From NCBI GenBank assembly GCA_029101305.1, contig JAQXQS010000154.1, positions 1 through 43,294 on the forward strand: DNA of 43,294 nucleotides, read 5' to 3'. This document shows positions 25,963-34,352 of this stretch, piece after piece. The DNA comes from Clostridia bacterium. GTDB taxonomy: Bacteria; Bacillota; Clostridia; Lachnospirales; Lachnospiraceae. The notes beneath the pieces were generated by a model that worked only from the letters and a program-made list of their open reading frames with translations, was not told the DNA's origin and did not search any database. Position numbers and translations under genes: made by a program. The stretch's first letter is position 1; every line of letters starts with the position of its first letter.

Positions 25963-27192
25963 ATGAAGAAGAATCAGATTTATATAAAGTGCGGGACGGA
26001 CTATACCGGGATGACGAAGGAGCTGCTGACAGAATGTGATCTGGCAGGAGAAATCGAGCGGAAATTTAAGAAAACCGGTACTGAATTGTGTTTGACGGAT
26101 AAAAGAAATCCTGTGTCAGATTTACAGCAGAATAATACCGGTATTGTAACAGAAGAAAAACAGTCTGCAATTCTGGCGAAAGGTAAGCGCCCAGAGAGCA
26201 ATTTGTACAGGATGAGAATCGGCATCAAACCTAATTTAGTAGCTCCCATGGAGGCATCCTGGGGAGGCACTACCCATCCGGAGGTAGTTGCCGGAATTGT
26301 GGAATATCTTCAGGAAAAAGATTTTACAGATCTGGTGATCATGGAAGGTTCCTGGGTAGGAGATAAGACTTCGGAAGCTTATGAGGTTTGTGGTTACAGG
26401 AGCTTGTGCGAAAAGTATAATGTTCCTTTTCTGGATATGCAAAAGGAAAAAGGAATTCCGGTAGAATGCGGTGATATGACACTGAATATCTGCAAGAGTG
26501 TTCGGGATGTGGATTTTCTGATCAATGTCCCGGTATTAAAGGGGCATTGCCAGACGAAGATCACCTGCGCGCTGAAGCATATGAAAGGTCTTTTGCCAAA
26601 TTCCGAAAAGCGTAGATTTCATGCTCTTGGGCTTCATGATCCCATTGCCCATCTTGGGCTTGGGATTCACCAGGATTTTATTGTGGTAGATAATATCTGT
26701 GGGGATCTGGACTTTGAGGACGGAGGAAACCCGGTGGTTATGAACCGCGTCCTGGCAGGTATGGATCCGGTTCTTATGGATGCGTATGTCTGTGATATGA
26801 TGCATTATCAGGTAGAAGAAGTGCCCTACATTGTAAAGGCAGCAGCACTTGGCGTGGGTTGCGGGGATATCAGCCAGGCAGAAATCTGTGTCACTGATGG
26901 CAATCCTGGAAAGCCTATTCCAAAATCCAGGAAGGTAGTAGAGCTTGCCGATGCTGTTGAAGAAGTGGAGTCCTGCAGCGCTTGTTATGGCAATCTGATT
27001 CCGGCACTTGACCGGCTGAAAAGCGAGGGACTTTTGAAGAAGCTGGATACCCGGATATGCATCGGGCAGGGTTATCGCAATCAACATGGAAATCTGGGAG
27101 TTGGGCACTGTACCAGAAATTTTGAGCATCATCTGGATGGATGTCCGCCGACGGAAGAGGAGATTTATGAATTCCTGAAAGGAGTGTTGTAA
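25963..27192 (+). CDS. DUF362-domain protein with C-terminal cysteines
   Basis: 409 residues. The core (about residues 85-310) has the DUF362 features KPNLVAPMEASWGGTTHPEVV, VIMEGSW, FLINVPVLKGHCQTKITCALKHMKGLLP and MDPVLMDAY. Function of this domain is not known; relatives are linked to electron carriers or corrinoid proteins. After it come cysteines C338 and C341 (CSAC), C366, C383 and C394, which could bind an iron-sulfur cluster, though no ferredoxin motif is complete. The first 80 residues are variable. The closest ribosome-like site, AAAGGAG, is 14 bases before the ATG, so start and level are uncertain. It may end the YtrA operon, since no terminator intervenes. Confidence 0.85.
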   Translation: MKKNQIYIKCGTDYTGMTKELLTECDLAGEIERKFKKTGTELCLTDKRNPVSDLQQNNTGIVTEEKQSAILAKGKRPESNLYRMRIGIKPNLVAPMEASWGGTTHPEVVAGIVEYLQEKDFTDLVIMEGSWVGDKTSEAYEVCGYRSLCEKYNVPFLDMQKEKGIPVECGDMTLNICKSVRDVDFLINVPVLKGHCQTKITCALKHMKGLLPNSEKRRFHALGLHDPIAHLGLGIHQDFIVVDNICGDLDFEDGGNPVVMNRVLAGMDPVLMDAYVCDMMHYQVEEVPYIVKAAALGVGCGDISQAEICVTDGNPGKPIPKSRKVVELADAVEEVESCSACYGNLIPALDRLKSEGLLKKLDTRICIGQGYRNQHGNLGVGHCTRNFEHHLDGCPPTEEEIYEFLKGVL

Positions 27193-27289
27193 TTGTTCAG
27201 AGTCAAGATGATTTTTGTACAAAAATTTATTTGGCGGATATGCCCCAATAAAGAAATGCGAAACATTTTGGAAATTGGCTCTGAATAAT
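27192..27289 (+). other. Structured multi-stem intergenic element
   Basis: The outer stem pairs 27192-27206 with 27275-27289: fifteen pairs, two of them G-U. Inside are three hairpins: ATTTTT-GTAC-AAAAAT (27211-27226), TTGG(C)GG...CCCCAA (27231-27248) and AAATG-CGAAA-CATTT (27254-27268). It begins at the last base of the DUF362 stop and ends five bases before the -35 of the MFS promoter. No T-tract follows, so it is not a plain terminator. Confidence 0.6.
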
Positions 27290-27293
27290 AATA

Positions 27294-27322
27294 TTGTAAA
27301 AGACGGAAAGAAAGGATATAAT
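27294..27322 (+). promoter_or_regulatory. Promoter of the MFS transporter gene
   Basis: TTGTAA (27294-27299), 17 bases, TATAAT (27317-27322), 36 bases before the ATG. Confidence 0.7.
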
Positions 27323-27357
27323 TCTGTGGAATACAAAAGGCAAGAGAGGTATTACAT

Positions 27358-28527
27358 ATGGGTTCCTTATTTTTAGCAGTAATTTATTTGATCTTCATAA
27401 GTCTTGGTCTCCCGGATTCCCTTCTGGGATCAGGCTGGCCGAAGATGCAGATCGCGTTTGGCGTGCCATCCTCATATGCAGGGTATGTGTCGATGACCAT
27501 TTCTTTTATGACGATCATTTCTGCACTGTTAAGTCCTAAGCTGATCCGGAAATTTCACACGAAATGGATCGTGATCGTTTCTATTTTCCTGACAGTGCTT
27601 GGCCTGATCGGCTTTTCCTGTTCTCCTGTATATGGCATGCTGTTTTTATTTGCAGTACCTTACGGATTAGGAGCGGGGGCCATCGATGCATCGGTAAATC
27701 ATTATGTGGCAAATAATTATTCTTCATCCGTAATGAATTTTTTACACTGTTTTTATGGAGTGGGAGCAGTGATCAGCCCGAATATTATGGCTCTGGCTTT
27801 AAAGCAAGCCAGATGGAATGAAGGCTACAGATGGACTGCTTATATCCAGATCGCGATCCTTCTGGTAGTGATCCTGTCATTACCTTTATGGAAACAGAAT
27901 GATTCAAAAGCAGAAGAGGAGGATCAGGTCGTGGCAGGAATCAGGGAGACCATAAAGGTTCCTGGAGTTGTGTTCACACTGATCGCATTTTTTGCCTACT
28001 GTTCCGGAGAAGCGACTTGTTTTCTCTGGACTTCCAGTTATTTTGCAGGGATGAAAACCGGACTTTCTGATGGTATGATCGCTTCTTTCGGGTCACTTAT
28101 ATTTGGGGGGCTTATGATAGGCCGGGTAATCTCCGGATTTGTTTCCAGCAGGCTAAGCGATAAAATGCTGATCCGAATCGGAATTCTGGTAGAATTGATT
28201 GGTATTTTCCTGGTTATGATACCAACAGAAGGATATTTATTAACAGCTGCTGGTTTTCTGATCATTGGCACTGGTATGGGGCCTGTTTATCCGGCAATCC
28301 AGCATATGGCGCCTGGGAAATTTGGAAAGAAATACAGTGCGGCTGTGATTGGGATGCAGATGGCTTCTGCCTATGTGGGCAGTACTTTTATGCCCATGAT
28401 CTTCGGACATCTTCAGGAGCTGATCGGAATCTGGATTATGCCAGGATATCTGCTGCTTTTTGCAATCCTGAATATTGGCCTGATGGAGGCGTCTGACCTG
28501 GCTTGTAAAAAGCAAAATAAAAGCTGA
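27358..28527 (+). CDS. Major facilitator superfamily transporter
   Basis: 389 residues with about twelve membrane segments. GLPDSLLGSGWPKMQ in the first segment and PYGLGAGAIDASVNHYVANNYSS in the fourth place it with the small sugar/multidrug-like MFS group (similar in outline to FucP/YfkF-type carriers). LIGFSCSPVYGM and GTGMGPVYPAIQH are typical helix-packing glycine stretches. It has its own promoter; AGAGAGG precedes the start. The substrate cannot be told. Confidence 0.88.
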   Translation: MGSLFLAVIYLIFISLGLPDSLLGSGWPKMQIAFGVPSSYAGYVSMTISFMTIISALLSPKLIRKFHTKWIVIVSIFLTVLGLIGFSCSPVYGMLFLFAVPYGLGAGAIDASVNHYVANNYSSSVMNFLHCFYGVGAVISPNIMALALKQARWNEGYRWTAYIQIAILLVVILSLPLWKQNDSKAEEEDQVVAGIRETIKVPGVVFTLIAFFAYCSGEATCFLWTSSYFAGMKTGLSDGMIASFGSLIFGGLMIGRVISGFVSSRLSDKMLIRIGILVELIGIFLVMIPTEGYLLTAAGFLIIGTGMGPVYPAIQHMAPGKFGKKYSAAVIGMQMASAYVGSTFMPMIFGHLQELIGIWIMPGYLLLFAILNIGLMEASDLACKKQNKS

Positions 28528-28558
28528 CAAATTCTTAGGCAGGAGTGTTGCATGGAAG

Positions 28559-28593
28559 ATATTTTGCATAATAGGAAATTTTGTGCAAAATAT
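28559..28593. other. Ten-base inverted repeat downstream of the MFS gene
   Basis: ATATTTTGCA (28559-28568) and TGCAAAATAT (28584-28593) are perfect complements around a 15-base A/T-rich spacer. It could be a weak hairpin of the 3' UTR or a protein site. Confidence 0.5.
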
Positions 28594-28603
28594 TTCTTAA
28601 ATG

Positions 28604-28638
28604 AAAATGCCGCCCCACAATTGTGGGACGGCGATTTT
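28604..28638. terminator. Bidirectional terminator between MFS and kinase genes
   Basis: AAAATGCCG-C-CCCACAA pairs with TTGTGGG-A-CGGCGATTTT with one internal mismatch and one bulge. A-run on one side and T-run on the other let it act on both strands. Confidence 0.8.
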
Positions 28639-28701
28639 GCTGTCAAGGGAGTTTTTTATAGCCCCTTGCATTTCTTTCCTTATAGAGGAGCTTCCAATCG
28701 A

Positions 28702-29301
28702 TTAATTCAGAAGTTTCTTTACCATTTCCACGATCTGCTCTTTAGAAACCGTACTGCTGTTAATGCAAAGATCATACTGCAGCATGTCCAGCCAGTTGGT
28801 ATCTGTAAAATATTCATAATAAGCACGGCGCTCTTTGTCTGTTCGCTTCACAAGCTTGCGTACACTTTTTTCTTCTCTGTCAGTACGTGCCATCACTGTT
28901 TTTACACGATCCTCAAATGGTGCATAGATAAACAGACTGATGTGCTTCTTCTGGCTGTCCTTTAATATGTAGTTGCTGCAGCGTCCTACGATCACGCAGT
29001 CTTCCTTATCCGCAGCTTCCAGAATGCTTTTTTTCTGCAGGTCAAAAAGTACATCATTCATGGGCACAAAGTGGTACTCCGGATTCATCTGAAGCTCGTA
29101 ATCCACAGGATAAAGCCACTGGCTTGCTTTCTTTTCATCTACTCTGGCAAATTCGTCAAAGGGGATATTTTTCTCCCTGCTGGCCATTTCAATCAGTTCT
29201 TTATCGTAGAACTTAAATCCCAGTTCCTCAGCAAGAGCCTTTCCAATAATACGTCCGTTACTTCCAAACATACGATTGATAGTTATGATACGGTTACTCA
29301 T
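28702..29301 (-). CDS. Cytidylate kinase-like family protein
   Basis: 199 residues starting at MSNRIITINRMFGSNGR; the ATG at 29301 has AAGGAGG before it, while an in-frame ATG at 29355 lacks a site. The P-loop-like GSNGRIIGK (residues 13-21) lacks the usual GKS/T, as in the Cytidylate_kin2 group. FYDKELIEMASREKNIP, VIVGRCSNYIL and LFIYAPFEDRVK are the further family marks. It likely transfers phosphate from ATP to a small molecule; CMP is not established. It is divergent from the molybdenum hydroxylase operon. Confidence 0.87.
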   Translation of the reverse strand: MSNRIITINRMFGSNGRIIGKALAEELGFKFYDKELIEMASREKNIPFDEFARVDEKKASQWLYPVDYELQMNPEYHFVPMNDVLFDLQKKSILEAADKEDCVIVGRCSNYILKDSQKKHISLFIYAPFEDRVKTVMARTDREEKSVRKLVKRTDKERRAYYEYFTDTNWLDMLQYDLCINSSTVSKEQIVEMVKKLLN

Positions 29302-29381
29302 AAACGCCGCCTCCTTTTGTGGTGGATTGGAATTACAGGATGTATGACCTTTCATCCCAGATGGTATAATTTTTGTTATAA

Positions 29382-29408
29382 AACAGAATATATAATATAT
29401 TTTCTGTT
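29382..29408. promoter_or_regulatory. 27-base palindrome in a divergent promoter region
   Basis: AACAGAATATAT and ATATTTTCTGTT flank AAT and match at 11 of 12 places. It could be an operator for either divergent unit. Apart from it and the -10 box below, the 339-base gap 29302-29640 shows only A/T-rich sequence. Confidence 0.45.
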
Positions 29409-29518
29409 TTTTTACACATTATAACACAATTATTTGAAAATATCTATAGGATTTGCATAAAATCAAAATAAAAAAATATTCAGAATCTGTCATTTTGCTG
29501 GAAATTTACGGCTGTTCT

Positions 29519-29527
29519 TGTTATACT
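29519..29527 (+). promoter_or_regulatory. Extended -10 promoter of the molybdenum hydroxylase operon
   Basis: TGTTATACT is an extended -10 element; no good -35 lies at the right spacing, which would suit an activator-dependent start. Confidence 0.45.
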
Positions 29528-29640
29528 AGAACATGTTAAAAGGATAAGTCTGCGCTTTTTTACGGAGATACTATAGGAACCAAAGAGAAAGCATTTTGCA
29601 GGCTGGTTTTTAACAGTTACGATATGAGAAAGGAAAAATC

Positions 29641-30459
29641 ATGCTTAAAATAAAAAACTATGTGAAAGTGGAATCACTGGAAGAAGCTTATGAGCTGAAC
29701 CAGAAGCGGACAGCCTGTGTGCTTGGCGGCATGGTCTGGCTGAAAATGGGCAATCGTAATATCACCACTGCAATTGATCTTTCCGGTCTGGGGCTGGATA
29801 CCATTACAGAGACAGAGGATGAATTTGTAATCGGTTGTATGACGCCTCTTCGCGATCTGGAATTACATAAGGGCCTTGATACCTATACAAACGGAGCAGT
29901 GAGGGAAAGTCTGCGCCACATTGTAGGCGTGCAGTTCCGCAATTGCGCTACTGTTGGAGGCAGTATCTGGGGACGTTTTGGTTTTTCTGATGTGCTGACC
30001 ATGTTTCTGGCACTGGACACAGAGGTAGAGCTTTTTAAAGGGGGCAGAGTCTGTCTCTCTGAATTTGTGAAAATGCCAAAGGACAGAGATATTCTGGTAC
30101 GCATTGTGGTGAAGAAAACTCCGGTGAAAACCTGTTATTTAAGCCAGCGGAATACCAAGACAGATTTTCCGGTGCTTGCCTGTTGCGTAAGTCTGTCAGA
30201 GAGTGGAGTGAAAGCTGTTTACGGAGCCCGTCCGGCGAAGGCCTTTCTTTTGGAAGATAAAGAACATCTACTGGATGGCATGGAGAATCTGAATGACAGT
30301 GAGAAAAAAGAAGTCTGGGAGAAATTTGCAGAATATGCAGCGACCCATGTTTCTACAGCGGGAAATATGCGAGGCAGTGCAGCGTATAGAACTCTTCTTG
30401 TGAAGGTTCTCACAAGAAGAGCATTAGAAGCAGTGGGAGGTATGACTGATGAAAATTAA
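29641..30459 (+). CDS. Molybdenum hydroxylase (xanthine dehydrogenase family), FAD subunit
   Basis: 272 residues. FAD-binding motifs are CVLGGMVWLKMG (residues 26-37) and ATVGGSIWGRFGFSD (103-117); the second departs from the common ATVGGNIANASPAAD form. It passes electrons from the iron-sulfur subunit to NAD+ or another acceptor. AGAAAGGAAAA lies before the ATG. It overlaps the iron-sulfur subunit gene by 11 bases. Confidence 0.9.
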   Translation: MLKIKNYVKVESLEEAYELNQKRTACVLGGMVWLKMGNRNITTAIDLSGLGLDTITETEDEFVIGCMTPLRDLELHKGLDTYTNGAVRESLRHIVGVQFRNCATVGGSIWGRFGFSDVLTMFLALDTEVELFKGGRVCLSEFVKMPKDRDILVRIVVKKTPVKTCYLSQRNTKTDFPVLACCVSLSESGVKAVYGARPAKAFLLEDKEHLLDGMENLNDSEKKEVWEKFAEYAATHVSTAGNMRGSAAYRTLLVKVLTRRALEAVGGMTDEN

Positions 30460-30964
30460 TTTCTGGCTGAATGGAGCCAAAAAAGAAGAGGAAATCCGTC
30501 CGGACACCATGCTTCTGGAATTTTTGCGAAGTCTTGGGTGTTACAGTGTGAAGAGAGGCTGCGAAACTGCCAATTGTGGCCTTTGTACCGTTCTGGTAGA
30601 AGATAGGCCCATGCTCTCATGCAGTGTTCTGGCAGCACGTATTGACGGAAAAAGAGTTATGACGATGGAAGGCCTTCAGGATGAAGCAAAGGAATTTGGT
30701 ACCTTTCTTGCCAATGAAGGTGCAGAGCAGTGCGGCTTCTGTAACCCTGGCTTTATCATGAATGTACTTGCCATGACAAAAGAGCTGGAAGATCCTACAG
30801 AAGAAGAGATCAAGGAATATCTGGCGGGCAATCTGTGCCGTTGTTCCGGATTTATCGGACAGACCAGAAGTATTTTGAAATACCTGGAATACAAAAAGGA
30901 ATCCAATATGGAGAAGCAGGAAAATAGAAATCAGGAAAGTGCAGAGAAGGAGGTGCAGGCATGA
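30449..30964 (+). CDS. Molybdenum hydroxylase, [2Fe-2S] subunit
   Basis: 171 residues. The plant-type cluster uses C38, C43, C46 and C58 (GCETANCGLCTV ... LSCSV), the second cluster C95, C98, C130 and C132 (QCGFCNPG ... NLCRCSG). The last 20 or so residues are a charged tail (KESNMEKQENRNQ) beyond the usual end. GGGAGG precedes the start. It relays electrons between molybdenum site and FAD. Confidence 0.94.
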   Translation: MKINFWLNGAKKEEEIRPDTMLLEFLRSLGCYSVKRGCETANCGLCTVLVEDRPMLSCSVLAARIDGKRVMTMEGLQDEAKEFGTFLANEGAEQCGFCNPGFIMNVLAMTKELEDPTEEEIKEYLAGNLCRCSGFIGQTRSILKYLEYKKESNMEKQENRNQESAEKEVQA

Positions 30965-33261
30965 GCTATGTGAACCAGTCTTTACAGAAAAAGGACGCCA
31001 TGGCGCTGGTTACCGGAAAACCGGTATATACAGATGACCTGGCACCAAAGGACTGTCTGATCATCAAGATCTTAAGAAGTCCCCATGCCAATGCCTGGGT
31101 AGAAGATATTAAGACAGATACAGCCATGAAAGTGGAGGGTATGGTATGCATCCTTACCTGGAAGGATGTGCCGAAGAAACGTTTTGCTTCTGCCGGACAG
31201 ACTTTTCCAGAATTCAGTCCTTATGACAGACTGATCCTGGATCAGCATCTCCGCTTTGTGGGAGACGCAGTGGCAATTGTGGCAGGTGAGACAGAAGCTG
31301 CAGTTGATCTGGCCATGAAGCGCATCAAGGTAAAATACCGGGTGGAAACACCGGTGCTTGACATGCATACTGCTAAGGATAATCCGGTGCTGGTTCATCC
31401 CGAAGAGGACTGGGAGTCTAAATTCCCGGTTGGTGCGGACAATAAGAGAAATCTTGCAGCCAAAGGTCATGAAGAGATGGGCGATATCGATCAGGTCCTG
31501 GCAGGCTGTAAATATACCGTTGACGAGGTTTATCATACAAAGGCAGACCAGCAGAGTATGATGGAGACATTCCGGACATACTGTACGAAGGATCATTTCG
31601 GCAGACTGAATGTGGTGGCATCCACGCAGGTACCGTTCCATCTGCGCCGAATCCTTGGAAATGCCCTGGGAATCCCATCATCCAGTATCCGCGTGATCAA
31701 ACCTCGTATTGGCGGCGGCTTTGGAGCAAAGCAGACGGAGGTCTGTGAAATTTATCCGGCCCTTGTCACCTGGCTTACCGGACGTCCGTCCAAAATCGTG
31801 TACAGCCGTTATGAATCTTTGATCTGCGCTTCTCCACGACATGAGATGGAGGTGCATGTCAAGGTTGGTGCAGACGAAAATGGAATTGTAAAAGGAATTA
31901 AAGTTGAGGCTCTTTCCAATGCAGGTGCTTATGGAGACCATAGCCCTACAACCATTGGACTGACCGGTCATAAGGCCATTGCCCTGTACCGTAATCTGGA
32001 AGCCTATGCTTTTGATTATGAGGTTGTATATACCAATGTGCAGGCAGCAGGCGCATACCGCGGGTATGGGGCCACACAGGGGCTTTACGCAGTGGAATCA
32101 GCAGTAAATGAGCTGGCCCATAAGATGAATATGGATCCGGCAAAAATCCGTGAGCTGAATATGCCGATTGAAGGTGAGCCAATGTATGATTACGATGGCA
32201 ATCTGACACGCACTGCAAGCTGCGCCATGGACCGTTGTCTGGCCCGTGCCAAGGAGATGATCGGCTGGGATGAGAAGTACCCATACAAGGATATGGGAAA
32301 TGGGAAAGTGAGAGGTGTAGGGCTTGCCATGGCCATGCAGGGTTCCTCCATTGCCAATGTTGATGTGGGAGGTGCTACCCTGAAGCTGAATGAGGATGCA
32401 TCCTATACATTATCTCTTGGCTGTGCAGATATGGGAACCGGCTGCGATACCATTCTTTCCCAGATGGCAGCAGACTGTCTGGAAACAGAAATCGACAATA
32501 TTGTGGCATTTGGTGTAGATACGGATATCTCTCCTTATGATTCCGGTTCCTATGCTTCTGCCACTACTTACGCCACAGGAAACGCTGTGATCAATGCCTG
32601 CGGGGAATTAAAGAAGCGTATTATCAGAATCGGGGCCCAGATGCTTGGAGTAGAACCAAAGCAGGCTGATTTTGATGGCAAAAAGGTTTATGCAGGTGAA
32701 AAAGAGGTTAGCATTCAGGATGTAGCTTATAAAGGAACCTGTGGAAATAACCAGGAGCTGCAGGTGACAGCTTCTTTCTCTTCAGAGATTTCCCCGCCGC
32801 CTTATATGGTGGGAGCAGCAGAAGTGGAGATCGATAAAGAAACTGGAAATATAGATCTGATTGACTATGTGGCAGTGGTAGACTGCGGAACCCCGATCAA
32901 TCCTAATCTTGCCCGTGTCCAGACAGAGGGCGGTGTTGCCCAGGGAATCGGTATGGCCCTTATGGAGAATGTGCAGTATTCCAAGGAGGGCAGAATCCGG
33001 GAGAATTCTTTCATGCAGTATAAGATACCAAGCCGTGTGGACATTGGAAATATCCGCGTAGAGTTTGAGAGCAGTTATGAAAAGAGTGGCCCCTTTGGAG
33101 CGAAATCCATCGGTGAGCTGGTAATTGACACACCGTGTCCGGCAATAGCAGATGCGGTCTATAATGCTTCCGGTGTCCGGGTAAGAGAGCTTCCCATCAC
33201 ACCGGAGAAGGTTGCTATGGGGATTCTGGAGAACCAGTTAAAAGGAGAGAAGAATAGATGA
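30961..33261 (+). CDS. Molybdenum hydroxylase, molybdopterin-binding subunit
   Basis: 766 residues, the usual length. Residues 1-130 form the small domain (VTGKPVYTDDLAP, RFVGDAVAIVAGET). The cofactor loop IGGGFGAKQTE begins near residue 250, GAYRGYGATQG follows, and E719 in GPFGAKSIGE is the catalytic base. The family hydroxylates purines, nicotinate, aldehydes and other rings. The nucleoside operon elsewhere in the window makes a purine base a sensible substrate, but residues alone do not decide. No maturation (XdhC-like) gene is next to it. AAGGAGG precedes the ATG. Confidence 0.92.
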   Translation: MSYVNQSLQKKDAMALVTGKPVYTDDLAPKDCLIIKILRSPHANAWVEDIKTDTAMKVEGMVCILTWKDVPKKRFASAGQTFPEFSPYDRLILDQHLRFVGDAVAIVAGETEAAVDLAMKRIKVKYRVETPVLDMHTAKDNPVLVHPEEDWESKFPVGADNKRNLAAKGHEEMGDIDQVLAGCKYTVDEVYHTKADQQSMMETFRTYCTKDHFGRLNVVASTQVPFHLRRILGNALGIPSSSIRVIKPRIGGGFGAKQTEVCEIYPALVTWLTGRPSKIVYSRYESLICASPRHEMEVHVKVGADENGIVKGIKVEALSNAGAYGDHSPTTIGLTGHKAIALYRNLEAYAFDYEVVYTNVQAAGAYRGYGATQGLYAVESAVNELAHKMNMDPAKIRELNMPIEGEPMYDYDGNLTRTASCAMDRCLARAKEMIGWDEKYPYKDMGNGKVRGVGLAMAMQGSSIANVDVGGATLKLNEDASYTLSLGCADMGTGCDTILSQMAADCLETEIDNIVAFGVDTDISPYDSGSYASATTYATGNAVINACGELKKRIIRIGAQMLGVEPKQADFDGKKVYAGEKEVSIQDVAYKGTCGNNQELQVTASFSSEISPPPYMVGAAEVEIDKETGNIDLIDYVAVVDCGTPINPNLARVQTEGGVAQGIGMALMENVQYSKEGRIRENSFMQYKIPSRVDIGNIRVEFESSYEKSGPFGAKSIGELVIDTPCPAIADAVYNASGVRVRELPITPEKVAMGILENQLKGEKNR

Positions 33262-34340
33262 GAGAGGTTTGTCTTGCGTGCATAGGATTTATTCTGGAAA
33301 TGATCGTATTTTTTGCAGCAGGCAGACTTTTGTCCAAAGTATTAAAAGTCAAAGGGAATCTGTCCCTGCAGCTTGTGCTTGGATACCTGGTTTATTTCGC
33401 AGTATTTGAAGTGGTGATGGTGCCAATGACACTTTTGTGGGTGCCGTTGAATGTGGCGTCAGTAGTGTGGGCGCTTCTCGTAGTGATCTGTCTGGCAGGC
33501 GGTTCCCTTTTACGAAATGGCGGATGGAAAAGACATAAGAAAACTTCAGGCAAGGGAATAAAAGAAGGGTTAAAACAGCTTTGGAAAGAGCATTCCATAA
33601 TGCTTCTGGCGGCTGTGGCAGTGGTTCTGTTTCAGTGTCTGATCGTGATCTCCTACCAGGATACCACAGTAGATGCCACCTATTACGTTGGAACGGTCAG
33701 TACCTCTGTGTATACCAATACTTTAGGCAGATATGATCCATTCCGGGGCGGCATTCTGAAAGCTTTTCAGGCACGTTATATTTTATCCGCATATCCTATG
33801 AACAATGCAGTGTGGTGCAAGCTTCTTGGGATTCATCCGATCGTCCAGGCAAAGGTTGTTATGTCCTGTATAAATGTGATCATCTCCAACCTGATCATCT
33901 ATCAGATTGGTAAGCATTTGTTTGATAACAACCGGAAAAAAGCAGATCTGATGATAATATTTGTATGCGTGCTTCAGCTGTTTTGCGGCACTATTTATAC
34001 GACGGGAACGTTTTTCTTTACCAGGAGCTACGAGGGAAAGGCGATTCTGGCAAACATTGCTTTTCCAGCTGTGCTGATGTGCGCCTTATGGTTTTACCAG
34101 CAGAAAAACGAAAAAAAGGTCTGGGTTGTCCTGTTTCTTACCGCTGCAAGTGCCCTGGCATTTTCCGGATCTGCTATCATTTTCCCGGCAGCAATCCTGG
34201 CAGGTATGGTACCGGCAATGCTTATGAACCGGAAATTTTCAGCAATTCCCTATTGTATCCTGTGCATGATTCCTTCTGGCATCTATGCAGCAGTTTATTT
34301 TGCATGTAAGCTTGGGCTTATCCGGCTGGCGGCATCTTAA
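33258..34340 (+). CDS. Multi-pass membrane protein, N-terminal part (DUF6077/GT-C-like)
   Basis: 360 residues with about nine membrane segments. After the third there is a basic loop, then DTTVDATYYVGTVSTSVYTNTLGRYDPFRG outside the membrane, which resembles GT-C glycosyltransferase-like proteins of Lachnospiraceae (a DUF6077 assignment from memory, to be checked). The start overlaps the stop of the molybdenum subunit (ATGA). It ends at a TAA directly in frame with the next gene, with only AGG AGG AAA AGT between, so both may once have been one chain. Confidence 0.75.
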   Translation: MREVCLACIGFILEMIVFFAAGRLLSKVLKVKGNLSLQLVLGYLVYFAVFEVVMVPMTLLWVPLNVASVVWALLVVICLAGGSLLRNGGWKRHKKTSGKGIKEGLKQLWKEHSIMLLAAVAVVLFQCLIVISYQDTTVDATYYVGTVSTSVYTNTLGRYDPFRGGILKAFQARYILSAYPMNNAVWCKLLGIHPIVQAKVVMSCINVIISNLIIYQIGKHLFDNNRKKADLMIIFVCVLQLFCGTIYTTGTFFFTRSYEGKAILANIAFPAVLMCALWFYQQKNEKKVWVVLFLTAASALAFSGSAIIFPAAILAGMVPAMLMNRKFSAIPYCILCMIPSGIYAAVYFACKLGLIRLAAS

Positions 34341-34352
34341 AGGAGGAAAAGT

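Noticed and set aside
28552-28965. Plus-strand ORF with AGGAG before its ATG
   Set aside because: It runs through the terminator and antisense to the cytidylate kinase-like gene; no protein-like motifs.
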